Source: Acinetobacter nosocomialis NIPH 2119
GTDB taxonomy: Bacteria; Pseudomonadota; Gammaproteobacteria; Pseudomonadales; Moraxellaceae
Direction: 5' to 3'
NCBI RefSeq assembly: GCF_000368085.1
Contig: NZ_KB849239.1
Span: 509,556 to 573,555 of the forward strand
DNA length: 64,000 bases
Within the stretch, counting starts at the first letter, position 1; each line of letters begins with the position of its first letter. Shown here piece after piece: positions 1-8,047 of this stretch. Under the pieces are notes generated by a model. The model worked only from the letters and a program-made list of their open reading frames with translations. It searched no databases and was not told where the DNA came from. The position numbers were made by a program, and so were the translations under genes.

Positions 1-34
1 CTGTTGTGAGTAGCAGCCAGTTTATTTTGTTCAT
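1..34 (-). CDS. Start of a divergent gene (partial)
   Basis: Only the first eleven codons lie in the window, reading M-N-K-I-N-W-L-L-L-T-T from the ATG whose complement is at 32-34. A GAGGCA ribosome binding site (complement of 41-46) sits six bases upstream. The basic then hydrophobic start looks like a signal peptide. It is divergent from a CusR-like regulator and shares its promoter region with a CusR-type box, so a metal-response envelope protein is plausible. Identity cannot be judged from eleven residues. Confidence 0.45.
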   Translation of the reverse strand, partial: MNKINWLLLTT

Positions 35-90
35 AATGATTGCCTCTATGTCGCTTTGAAAATCTTAAACAAATTGCCTAATTTCAAGCA

Positions 91-115
91 TGACAATCAC
101 ATTACAAAGTTGTCA
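91..115. promoter_or_regulatory. CusR/CopR-like operator in divergent promoter
   Basis: TTACAA-AG-TTGTCA lies at 102-115 and is followed by ATTTTT. This matches the published E. coli CusR box (TGACAA-NN-TTGTCA with flanking A/T) at all but one half-site base. A further perfect half-site TGACAA lies at 91-96, one helical turn upstream. It sits between the divergent gene starting at 34 and the response regulator at 139, so autoregulation and control of the divergent gene are both likely. Confidence 0.55.
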
Positions 116-138
116 TTTTTCTAATGAGTCTCTACAAA

Positions 139-810
139 ATGCGTATTCTTATTATTGAAGACGAGATCAAAATCGCCACTTATTTGGTCAAAGGGTTAAA
201 AGAATCCGGATACCAAGCCGAGTGCGTACATTTTGGGCTTCAAGGTTTGGAAATGCTAAAAAGAGATCAATATGACTTGCTTATTCTTGATGTGATGTTG
301 CCAGACATAGAAGGTTGGAGCGTATTACAAGTACTACGCCAGTTCTCAAAAATTCCGGTGATTTTCTTAACGGCAAAAGATCAGGTCATGGATAGAGTGA
401 AAGGGTTAGAGTTAGGTGCAGATGACTACTTGGCTAAACCCTTTTCCTATATTGAACTCTTGGCACGCATTAAAAGTTTGTTAAGACGACAGCAGTATTT
501 GCAAGAAAATGAGTTGTCTATAAGTGATCTAAAAATGGATTTGGTGGGGCATAAAGTATGGCGTAATGGCAACTTAATCGAACTGAGTAAAACCGAATTT
601 AACTTATTACGTTATTTATTGGTCAATAAAGAACAAATCGTGACGCGTAGACAAATCGGTTCTGAGGTTTGGAATATTAACTTTGACACCGATACTAACT
701 TTATTGACGTTGCAGTACGCCGTTTAAGAAGCAAAATTGATGAAGGATATGAACCAAAACTTATCCATACCATCCGTGGCTTGGGCTATAAAATTTCGGT
801 TAGCTTATGA
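139..810 (+). CDS. Heavy-metal type response regulator, OmpR/CusR family
   Basis: A DNA-binding response regulator of about 224 residues. It has a receiver domain with acidic residues near E7-D8, phosphorylatable D51 in the LILDVML segment and the K in LAKPF, then a C-terminal winged helix (residues about 125-222). The sequence is closest in feel to CusR/CopR/IrlR metal regulators. The start at 139 (MRILIIEDE) fits the family. An ATG at 124 would add five residues, and neither has a good ribosome binding site. The stop overlaps the start of the kinase gene by four bases, so the two are co-translated. The CusR-type box upstream supports a copper or silver signal, but this is inference. Confidence 0.85.
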   Translation: MRILIIEDEIKIATYLVKGLKESGYQAECVHFGLQGLEMLKRDQYDLLILDVMLPDIEGWSVLQVLRQFSKIPVIFLTAKDQVMDRVKGLELGADDYLAKPFSYIELLARIKSLLRRQQYLQENELSISDLKMDLVGHKVWRNGNLIELSKTEFNLLRYLLVNKEQIVTRRQIGSEVWNINFDTDTNFIDVAVRRLRSKIDEGYEPKLIHTIRGLGYKISVSL

Positions 811-2198
811 ACTTTAAATTTCTGCGTTCGCTTGAAGTCCGTATTACCATACTGGTCACGCTTTGTTCGGCTCTCATTTTATGTTCAGTCGGCTTTATGA
901 CCTATTTAGGTATTAACCAAATTTTATTAAAGCAGCAAGATAAAGCTTTAGTAGACCGAATTAATCGTTTGGAAATTTTGCTACAAGACAGTGAAAATGT
1001 TGAGCAAATTATTGCGCGTCCTAAGCTGTATCAAAACATGCTTGGCAACCAAGACAACTTATTTTTACTTATTCATAAAGACAAAGCTTTAATTAATATC
1101 AATCCACTCCATATTCAGCTACCTCAGCTTGCAGAGCGAACAAATCTTCAATTTCAGGACTTGGCTAACAACTCATATCTAACGCGAATTGCGTGGAAAA
1201 CCATCACTATTAATCAGGAACCTTATCTGCTTATTGCAGGTAAACAGTGGTCTGAGCACATCAATATACTTTTACCATTTCAAAAGAATCTTTTGATGTA
1301 TGTGGTAGGAGGAATTCTTGCAATTTTTGCTCTTTGTATTTTGGTATGTCATTTAGGGTTGCGTTCGCTACAACGGCTTCGCAAGCAAACTCACTCAATT
1401 AACGTAAATCAGCTACAAAAACGTTTAAACCTATCAAATACATCTTTAGAAGTTGAGCTGCTTTCTAAAGATATAAACCATATGCTTGAACGTATTGAAA
1501 AGGGCTATACGCAGCTCAATCGTTTTTCTGAAGATATCGCACATGAGTTCCGTACGCCGTTAAATAACTTGATAGGACAAACCGAGATTGCTTTAACAGA
1601 TGAGCGTTCAGTAGAGCAATATCAAGATTTGTTAGTGTCTCATTTAGAGGATTATCACAGATTAAAACGTATGATTGATAGCATGTTGTTCTTGGCAAGA
1701 GCCGATCAAAAAATGGTGCTTGTTAACAAACAGCAAATCAATATTCAGGACGTTTTAGATGGGCTATGCCAGATTTTTGAATATCAATTTGAGGAACAAG
1801 ACTGCCACATTAGTTTTAATCTAGAAGTTCCAATGTTATTTGCAGATCCAGAGTTATTTCAACGAGCGGTTTACAATCTTGTTTTAAATGCGCTGGTTCA
1901 TGGGGGCTATAACAGAACTATCTTAGTTACAAGTAAATATAAGACACTTGATCACAAGAAAATGGTGAGCCTAAGTGTGATAACCAGTGGTATTTCAATC
2001 GCTGAACATCAACTTGAACATCTTTTTGAACGATTCTACCAATGTCATTCAAGCCGAACTGATGAGAGTCAGACAGGCGGCTTAGGTCTATCTATTGTGG
2101 CTTCTATTATGGATTTACATCATGGCTCATACCGTGCTTATAACACGGCTGTAGGAGTATGTTTTGAGCTTGATTTCCCAATTGCAGATACTCCATAG
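807..2198 (+). CDS. Sensor histidine kinase, heavy-metal (CusS-like) type
   Basis: Inner-membrane kinase of 463 residues paired with the preceding regulator. Transmembrane segments lie at about residues 13-35 and 164-185 and enclose a periplasmic sensor of roughly 130 residues. A HAMP-like linker follows, then the phospho-acceptor motif DIAHEFRTPLN (H246) and an ATPase domain with N-box VYNLVLNAL and G-box GGLGLSI. The layout matches heavy-metal sensor kinases. The ATPase domain is rather short between N-box and G-box, and the usual DNG-type G1 box is replaced by SVITSG, which is unusual but not clearly inactivating. Confidence 0.85.
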   Translation: MNFKFLRSLEVRITILVTLCSALILCSVGFMTYLGINQILLKQQDKALVDRINRLEILLQDSENVEQIIARPKLYQNMLGNQDNLFLLIHKDKALININPLHIQLPQLAERTNLQFQDLANNSYLTRIAWKTITINQEPYLLIAGKQWSEHINILLPFQKNLLMYVVGGILAIFALCILVCHLGLRSLQRLRKQTHSINVNQLQKRLNLSNTSLEVELLSKDINHMLERIEKGYTQLNRFSEDIAHEFRTPLNNLIGQTEIALTDERSVEQYQDLLVSHLEDYHRLKRMIDSMLFLARADQKMVLVNKQQINIQDVLDGLCQIFEYQFEEQDCHISFNLEVPMLFADPELFQRAVYNLVLNALVHGGYNRTILVTSKYKTLDHKKMVSLSVITSGISIAEHQLEHLFERFYQCHSSRTDESQTGGLGLSIVASIMDLHHGSYRAYNTAVGVCFELDFPIADTP

Positions 2199-2239
2199 AA
2201 ATACAATTAACTACCTATAAATGTTGCTTAATTTTAAAT

Positions 2240-2255
2240 TTCACACTTTGTTCAC
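2240..2255 (+). promoter_or_regulatory. Direct repeat TTCAC-N6-TTCAC, candidate response-regulator site
   Basis: Two copies of TTCAC begin 11 bases apart (2240-2244 and 2251-2255) upstream of the lipocalin gene. A possible -10 (TATGTT, 2268-2273) begins 17 bases after the second copy starts. The same arrangement precedes the desaturase operon (2921-2936) and the NTF2-like lipoprotein operon (complement of 12241-12256). Direct repeats with 11-base period are the usual target form of OmpR-family regulators. Confidence 0.5.
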
Positions 2256-2305
2256 AACCCTCTGAAGTATGTTTAAACACATGAAATAAATATAGGAGGA
2301 TCATG

Positions 2306-2872
2306 ATGAAATTATTATTTAAATCAATTGTGATGAGTAGCAGTCTGGCCGTAGTTAGTCTATTGGCCCCTTTAAGTACCTATGCAGAAACTACCACTAA
2401 ACCCGTAGCTGTTGACGCTATCGATATTAATAAATATGTAGGTAAGTGGTATGAAATTGCGCATTTACCTATGTTTTTTCAGCGTAATTGTATAGCCAAT
2501 ACAACAGCAACCTATTCGATTAACGCAGATAAAACCGTGGGCGTTTTAAATAGTTGTACGAATAAAAAAGGCGAAGTGATTTCATCCGAAGGTGTGGCTT
2601 ATCCGCAAAATGAAGGTAATAGTAAACTAGAGGTAAGCTTCTTACCTTCCGGTTTAAGATGGATTCCTTTTACTAAAGGTGACTATTGGGTGCTTAGAGT
2701 TGACCCAGATTATCAAGTCGCTTTGGTGGGTGGACCAAGTACAGAATATTTATGGATTCTTTCTCGTAGCCCTCAAATTGATCAAGCAACATATAACTCT
2801 TATTTGCAAACGGCAAAACATTATGGCTATGATGTTTCCAAACTCATTAAAACAACACAAACAAATTATTGA
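2306..2872 (+). CDS. Exported lipocalin family protein (Blc-like)
   Basis: A secreted beta-barrel lipid-binding protein. The signal peptide ends near STYA-ET (about residue 27) and there is no lipobox, so unlike E. coli Blc it should be soluble in the periplasm. The lipocalin signature is plain: the N-terminal KYVGKWYEIAHLP (G-x-W), then the F-Q-R-N-C segment and a late L-W-I-L-S-R. Two cysteines (N-C-I-A and N-S-C-T) could form a disulfide. An AGGAGG at 2294-2299 is better spaced for the ATG at 2306 than for that at 2303. Its promoter shares the TTCAC repeat with the lipid operon downstream, so it probably carries or protects the lipid made there. Confidence 0.85.
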   Translation: MKLLFKSIVMSSSLAVVSLLAPLSTYAETTTKPVAVDAIDINKYVGKWYEIAHLPMFFQRNCIANTTATYSINADKTVGVLNSCTNKKGEVISSEGVAYPQNEGNSKLEVSFLPSGLRWIPFTKGDYWVLRVDPDYQVALVGGPSTEYLWILSRSPQIDQATYNSYLQTAKHYGYDVSKLIKTTQTNY

Positions 2873-2920
2873 AATCGCTGATTATGTTGCCTTTTAAATT
2901 TGGCTCATAAAACTGTGAAC

Positions 2921-2936
2921 TTCACATAAAATTCAT
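2921..2936 (+). promoter_or_regulatory. Direct repeat TTCAC-N6-TTCAT before the desaturase operon
   Basis: TTCAC at 2921-2925 and TTCAT at 2932-2936 repeat with an 11-base period. A plausible -10 (TAAATT, 2948-2953) begins 16 bases after the start of the second copy, close to the spacing in front of the lipocalin gene. The first copy is also part of a perfect palindrome, TGTGAA-C-TTCACA (2914-2926). Confidence 0.5.
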
Positions 2937-2989
2937 TGCGCATTTTCTAAATTAGAACCAAAAGAAATGCTTTAGATCGGGAAGAATCA

Positions 2990-3961
2990 ATGTCTAAATT
3001 TTTTCTACGCTGGATCGATAGCTGGTCAGATTCAGAAAATGCGCAAATGGATGCTTCTAGCGAATATGTCATTGAAAAGAAAATTCAATGGTTAAGAATC
3101 ATACCTTTTATTCTATTACACATCGCTTGTTTAGCTGCTTTTTGGGTAGGGGTGTCTTGGTTTGCTGTGATTTTCATGCTTGGCTTTTACCTAATACGCA
3201 TGTTTGCAATTACCGCTTTTTTTCACCGTTATCTTTCCCATAAAACCTTTCAAACCTCCCGTGTTGTCCAATTTATTTTTATCTTGATTGGAACCATGAG
3301 TGCACAGCGCGGACCGTTATGGTGGGCAGCACACCACCGTTATCACCATCATTTTACCGACACCGAACAAGATCCGCATTCAGCGAAAGCAGGTTTTTGG
3401 TATTCGCATGTAGGCTGGTTTTTAAACGAACAGAATTTTGCCACTCGAAAAAAAGTCATTAAAGACTGGTTGAAGTATCCGGAACTGATTTGGCTTGACC
3501 GATTTAGCTTACCTGTTGTGATTTTGACGGCTTTGGCAATTTACGGTTTAGGTTCATGGTTGGCGCAGCGTTTCCCTGGGTTGGGTACCAATGGCTTACA
3601 GCTTTTGGTATGGGGTTTTGTGATTTCTACTGTGCTGTTAACACATGCGACTTTATGTATTAATTCACTTGCGCATCGTTATGGTTCACGAGAGTTTAAT
3701 ACGGCTGACGATAGCCGTAATAACTTTTTCCTCTCTTTAATTACCTTAGGTGAAGGATGGCACAACAACCATCACTTTTACGCGGGTAGTGTGCGTCAAG
3801 GTTTTTATTGGTGGCAGATCGATATTACCTTTTATGTGTTAAAAGTCATGTCTTTATTTGGTTTGGTATGGGGATTAAAACCAGTACCAGAGAAGGTTTA
3901 TCAATATAAAAAAATTAAAAATCTACCGATAGAAAAAATTGAAAATGGGGAAGTGTTATGA
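2990..3961 (+). CDS. Membrane fatty acid (acyl-CoA delta-9 type) desaturase
   Basis: A 323-residue integral membrane di-iron desaturase, which inserts a double bond into an acyl chain using O2. All three histidine boxes are present: HRYLSH near residue 79, HHRYHHH near 115, and WHNNHH late in the protein. Hydrophobic segments surround them in the order usual for stearoyl-CoA desaturases. It is the first gene of a tight run ending with the histidine kinase at 10451, and its stop overlaps the next start (ATGA, 3958-3961). In this context it probably supplies or further desaturates the acyl substrate of the methyltransferases downstream. Confidence 0.9.
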   Translation: MSKFFLRWIDSWSDSENAQMDASSEYVIEKKIQWLRIIPFILLHIACLAAFWVGVSWFAVIFMLGFYLIRMFAITAFFHRYLSHKTFQTSRVVQFIFILIGTMSAQRGPLWWAAHHRYHHHFTDTEQDPHSAKAGFWYSHVGWFLNEQNFATRKKVIKDWLKYPELIWLDRFSLPVVILTALAIYGLGSWLAQRFPGLGTNGLQLLVWGFVISTVLLTHATLCINSLAHRYGSREFNTADDSRNNFFLSLITLGEGWHNNHHFYAGSVRQGFYWWQIDITFYVLKVMSLFGLVWGLKPVPEKVYQYKKIKNLPIEKIENGEVL

Positions 3962-5220
3962 AAATTGCCATTATTGGTTCAGGTATATCGGGGCTTTATG
4001 CGGCTTGGAAATTGTCAAAACAACATCAGGTTACGATATATGAAAAAAATAACTATTTTGGCGGTCATACAGATACGCATGAGCTTGATATAGACGGTAC
4101 TAAGATAGCGGTAGATAGCGGTTTTATTGTGTTTAATGACTATAACTACCCGTTATTTACTGACATGCTTAAAAAATTAGGCGTAGAAACTCAAAGCAGC
4201 GATATGAGTTTTTCGGTAAATAATCTGGTCAGTGGGCTTCAATATAATCCTTCAAAAAAATGGTCGCTCTTTGCCCGTCCGCAGAACTTTTTAAATCGTA
4301 AATTTCTACAAATGCTCTCAGACTTGCTGCGTTTTTACGATGATAATAAAGATATAGACGTGACAGATCTGGATCCTAATTTAGCGATTGAAGACTATTT
4401 AGATCAGCATAAATACAGTGCCGAGTTCCGTTATGAGCATCTTTATCCGATGTGCGGTGCATTATGGTCGGCTCCGGTTGAGCAGGTAGGACAGATTCCA
4501 TATCGATTTGTGGTAAGTTTTTTTCAGCATCATCGTATGTTGCAGCTAAAAGAGCGGCCCCAATGGCAAACGGTTAAACATGGTTCGGCAAGTTATATTC
4601 GTGCTATTCAAAAGTGTTGCCCATCGCTTGAATGGAAGTTTGCAGAAGTAAAAGGTGTGAGCCGTTCCCCTGAAACCGTGTGGATCGAAACTTCAGAAGG
4701 GCAAGCACAATATGACTGGGTGATTTTTGCAAGCCATGCTGATGATAGTCTAGATTTAATAAAAGATGCTTCATCGCTTGAACAAGAAATATTAAGTCAG
4801 TTTGGTTATCAAGATAATCATATGGTGGTACACCGCGATCTTTCAATTATGCCTAAAAGCCGTTTGCAGTGGGCAAGCTGGCATGTACATGTAACTCCTG
4901 CATCGCAAGTTCAAAACAATGAGTCTGCCATACATTATGGTTTTACTTATTGGATGAACAATTTACAAAACCTACCCTGCAAAACTCAGATTTTCTGTAC
5001 TTTAAATCCCAATGTGCAAATTAAAGCCGAAGATATTTTGGTTGAACGTCATTATCGACATCCGGTATTTGATGCAAAAGCGATTCAAGCTCAATCTCGT
5101 TGGCAAGAAATTAGTGGGCAAAATCGTACTTCATTTTGTGGAGCATATTGGGGATGGGGTTTTCATGAAGATGGCGCTCGCAGTGCAGCGCGTGTTGTTG
5201 AGCAACTCTTAGCGTTATAA
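3958..5220 (+). CDS. FAD-dependent amine-oxidase-like oxidoreductase
   Basis: A 420-residue flavoprotein. The N-terminal dinucleotide fold is clear: IAIIGSGISGLYAAWKL, then YEKNNYFGGHTDT, the pattern of amine oxidase/phytoene-desaturase-like enzymes. The C-terminal end holds the usual second FAD contact (YWGWGFHEDGARSA). Homologues are regularly found beside DUF1365 and cyclopropane-synthase genes, as here, where they are thought to act on membrane fatty acids. The true substrate is not shown by the sequence. It overlaps the desaturase gene by four bases and the next gene begins 22 bases later. Confidence 0.88.
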   Translation: MKIAIIGSGISGLYAAWKLSKQHQVTIYEKNNYFGGHTDTHELDIDGTKIAVDSGFIVFNDYNYPLFTDMLKKLGVETQSSDMSFSVNNLVSGLQYNPSKKWSLFARPQNFLNRKFLQMLSDLLRFYDDNKDIDVTDLDPNLAIEDYLDQHKYSAEFRYEHLYPMCGALWSAPVEQVGQIPYRFVVSFFQHHRMLQLKERPQWQTVKHGSASYIRAIQKCCPSLEWKFAEVKGVSRSPETVWIETSEGQAQYDWVIFASHADDSLDLIKDASSLEQEILSQFGYQDNHMVVHRDLSIMPKSRLQWASWHVHVTPASQVQNNESAIHYGFTYWMNNLQNLPCKTQIFCTLNPNVQIKAEDILVERHYRHPVFDAKAIQAQSRWQEISGQNRTSFCGAYWGWGFHEDGARSAARVVEQLLAL

Positions 5221-5242
5221 AAATAAAACGGGAGCTTATCAA

Positions 5243-6034
5243 ATGTTATTAACTAAACTGGCTATGGCTCCCGCACTTATTCGTCACAGACGTTATAGTC
5301 CCAAAACTCACCAATTTACATCGACCTTAAATTATTTATGGTTTGACCCAGATCAATTAAATGAAATTACACAAGATTGTTTATTTTGGTCGACTGATCA
5401 TTGGAATGTATTAAAACTATCCGAAAGTGATTTTTTAAATATGTATAGCGGTTCGGTAAGGGATCGGGTAGGAAAAGCGCTACTGCAAAATAACAACTTA
5501 TATATGGGTTCAGATTGGCAAATCAGAGTATTGGCTTTGCCTCGTTGTTTGGGTTTTCGGTTCAATTCAGCCGTATTTTATTTTGTTTTAAGTCAAACAG
5601 GCCAACCGCTATTTATTCTTAGTGAAATTACCAATACCCCGTGGAATGAGCGAAAAGTCTATACACACGACTGTATAAAACAACAAGGTCAGGTGGGTGA
5701 TTATCAGAGTTTCGATTTTAACTTTGAAAAATCATTTCATGTTTCGCCGTTCATGCCCATGCAGTTGACTTACCGTTGGCGGTTTAGTTTTTCAGACTTA
5801 CAAAATGTTATTCATATGCAGCTCTTTGAAGAGAAAAAACAAGTCTTTGATGCCACTATGCGCTTTGAACTTGTGCCCATCACATTTCCTTCACAGCAAT
5901 ATCGATATGCTCTTATCAACAGCCTAGCGCCTTTTAAAATGCTGTTTTCCATATATTTAGAGGCATTTAAGTTGTGGCGAAAAAAAGTTCCATTTTATCG
6001 TCATCCTAAAAAGATCAAGGTAGATAAGACATGA
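5243..6034 (+). CDS. DUF1365 family protein
   Basis: A 263-residue protein of the DUF1365 family, recognised by the opening V/I-R-H-R-R-Y-S-P followed by F-x-Y-x-x-x-Y/W-F-D-x-D-x-L, the central GFRFNSAVFYFV and the F-H-V-S-P-F-M-P-M segment. No enzyme activity is established for the family. It almost always sits beside an FAD oxidoreductase and a cyclopropane-synthase-like gene. A GGGAG element lies upstream, and its stop overlaps the methyltransferase start by four bases (6031-6034), so tight co-expression is expected. Confidence 0.88.
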   Translation: MLLTKLAMAPALIRHRRYSPKTHQFTSTLNYLWFDPDQLNEITQDCLFWSTDHWNVLKLSESDFLNMYSGSVRDRVGKALLQNNNLYMGSDWQIRVLALPRCLGFRFNSAVFYFVLSQTGQPLFILSEITNTPWNERKVYTHDCIKQQGQVGDYQSFDFNFEKSFHVSPFMPMQLTYRWRFSFSDLQNVIHMQLFEEKKQVFDATMRFELVPITFPSQQYRYALINSLAPFKMLFSIYLEAFKLWRKKVPFYRHPKKIKVDKT

Positions 6035-7230
6035 TAAAAACATTTCTTTATGGTGAAGATGACTCGCTACCATTACTGCTCAAGAGTCTTCTTAAATTAC
6101 GTCATGGACAGATTACTTTTCAGGGCGCGTGGAATGGGACGGTCGGTGAAGTTTCAGATCTTCACGCTGTAATTGAAGTTCATAATCCTCTACTGATGGA
6201 TCTCATTTTAAAAAATGGTGTTTTAGGAGCAGCAGAAGGGTATATCCGTGGTGATTGGAGCAGTGAGCAACTTGTCGAGTTGATTCAGATATTAGCGCGT
6301 AATCGAGATGTATTAGACCAAATCAACCAGAATGTTGTTGCCCAAGCCAGTCAGTTTTTTCTTAAGGCCTGGTATCAAAACCGGAAGAATTCCATAAGTG
6401 GTAGCCGTAAAAATATTGCTGAGCACTACGACTTAAGCAATGACTTTTTTAAATTGTTTTTAGATCCGACTTTAATGTATTCGAGTGCAGTCTTTGAAAA
6501 TGAAACCATGACTCTCGAAGAAGCATCAGATTTAAAAAAAGAGATTATCTGTAAAAAGCTCGATTTAAAACCAATGGATCATTTGGTTGAAATTGGAAGT
6601 GGGTGGGGTGGTTTTGCAATTTATGCAGCTCAACACTATGGCTGTAGAGTGACCACCATTACCATTTCACAGGCTCAATACCATGAAGCCATTACTCGCG
6701 TAAATGAAGCAGGACTATCTCACCGAATTGATGTACAACTCAAAGACTACCGTCTGCTTGAAGGTAAGTTTGACAAGTTGGTGTCAATTGAAATGGTTGA
6801 GGCAGTTGGTGCACAGTATTTATCGACATATTTTGACCAGTGCAAAGCACTATTAAAACCAAAAGGTTTAGCGTTTATTCAAGCCATCACCATTGAAGAT
6901 TTCCGCTATAAGAAAGCACTCAACACTGTTGATTATATTAAACGCTATATTTTCCCTGGTAGCTTTATTCCTAGCATAACTGTATTGACTCAAACCGCGT
7001 CTGAAAGTGGTTTAAGGTTAAAGTCTTTAAATGACATTGGTCTAAGTTATGCGCAAACCATTCATCACTGGCGAGCGCGATTTTTAGCAGCCCGAGAGCA
7101 GGTTTTGGCTTTAGGTTTCGATGAAAACTTCATACGTATGTGGGATTTTTATTTATGTTATTGCGAGGGTGGCTTTAAAGAAGGTGTGATAAGCAACGTT
7201 CACTTGTTGTTTGAAAGTAGCAGTTACTAA
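6031..7230 (+). CDS. Cyclopropane-fatty-acid-synthase-like SAM methyltransferase (first copy)
   Basis: A 399-residue S-adenosylmethionine enzyme of the CFA synthase family, expected to methylate the double bond of a phospholipid acyl chain. It has an N-terminal lipid-binding region (about 1-120) and a methyltransferase domain with the SAM motif EIGSGWGG at residues 187-194. Two residues that bind the catalytic bicarbonate in E. coli CFA synthase look changed: the YSCAYW cysteine is serine (YSSAVF, residue 152), and the histidine of LLHTIG aligns with Q284. Glutamate E257 is kept. It may therefore methylate without closing a cyclopropane ring, which is inference. Confidence 0.88.
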   Translation: MIKTFLYGEDDSLPLLLKSLLKLRHGQITFQGAWNGTVGEVSDLHAVIEVHNPLLMDLILKNGVLGAAEGYIRGDWSSEQLVELIQILARNRDVLDQINQNVVAQASQFFLKAWYQNRKNSISGSRKNIAEHYDLSNDFFKLFLDPTLMYSSAVFENETMTLEEASDLKKEIICKKLDLKPMDHLVEIGSGWGGFAIYAAQHYGCRVTTITISQAQYHEAITRVNEAGLSHRIDVQLKDYRLLEGKFDKLVSIEMVEAVGAQYLSTYFDQCKALLKPKGLAFIQAITIEDFRYKKALNTVDYIKRYIFPGSFIPSITVLTQTASESGLRLKSLNDIGLSYAQTIHHWRARFLAAREQVLALGFDENFIRMWDFYLCYCEGGFKEGVISNVHLLFESSSY

Positions 7231-7259
7231 CTCAAACACATCAAGCAAGGAGAATGCGC

Positions 7260-8039
7260 ATGTTATGGAATTTATTAATTCTGGATTTACTGATCATGTT
7301 GCTCAGTTGGCTACTTGCAACTCTAAATGGTCGTGCCGGAATTGTAGATGCCGCATGGAGTTTCTGTCTGGCAGTGAACATTATTGTTTCTTCTTTACTC
7401 ATTTCGGTTGCTCCTGTCGAAGTACGACTGTTTATTGGTCTTTTCAGTGGATTATGGTTTTTAAGATTATTTTGGCACTTGTTAAGACGTTATCAATCTG
7501 AACAGAATGAAGATGGTCGTTACGCCAGTATGCGACAGGCAATGGGTAAGTTTCAGCATTTAGGTTTTTTCTTATTTTTTATCTTTCAAACCTTTTTAGT
7601 GCTTTTATTCTTTTTGCCGATGTGGTTGTTACTCAATGTAGAGGCACCTGCATGGGACAGCGGATATAAAATTACCCTAATTATTGCTGCTGTAGTTATG
7701 GGAACCGCCTTTATCGGAGAGCAGCTCGCTGATCAGCAGCTATACCGATTCAAATTAAACCCAGAACATCAGGGTAAAACCATGGACCAAGGTTTATGGC
7801 GCTATTCCCGTCATCCCAATTATTTTTTTGAATGGTTACACTGGTTTGCCTATCCAATTATTGGTTTAGCAGCAGGCCAATATTTATTGTGGATTTATCC
7901 GGTACTCATGTGGCTATTTTTATATTACGTCACGGGTATTCCATTTAGTGAAAAACAGGCAATTAAAAGTCGCGGTCAAAATTATCTTGATTATCAACAA
8001 AAAACGTCAATGTTTATACCGCGGAAACCAAAAAAATAG
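7260..8039 (+). CDS. DUF1295 membrane protein (steroid 5-alpha-reductase-like)
   Basis: A 259-residue polytopic membrane protein with about six or seven hydrophobic segments and the C-terminal signature of the DUF1295/steroid-5-alpha-reductase-like fold (W-R-Y-S-R-H-P-N-Y-F-F-E-W). Relatives reduce or methylate lipid substrates, and for this family a role in modifying acyl chains is only suggested. The start at 7260 is preferred because AAGGAGA at 7247-7253 lies seven bases upstream. An ATG at 7254 is almost in contact with that site. It is part of the same operon, between the two methyltransferases. Confidence 0.85.
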   Translation: MLWNLLILDLLIMLLSWLLATLNGRAGIVDAAWSFCLAVNIIVSSLLISVAPVEVRLFIGLFSGLWFLRLFWHLLRRYQSEQNEDGRYASMRQAMGKFQHLGFFLFFIFQTFLVLLFFLPMWLLLNVEAPAWDSGYKITLIIAAVVMGTAFIGEQLADQQLYRFKLNPEHQGKTMDQGLWRYSRHPNYFFEWLHWFAYPIIGLAAGQYLLWIYPVLMWLFLYYVTGIPFSEKQAIKSRGQNYLDYQQKTSMFIPRKPKK

Positions 8040-8047
8040 GTGCGCAT

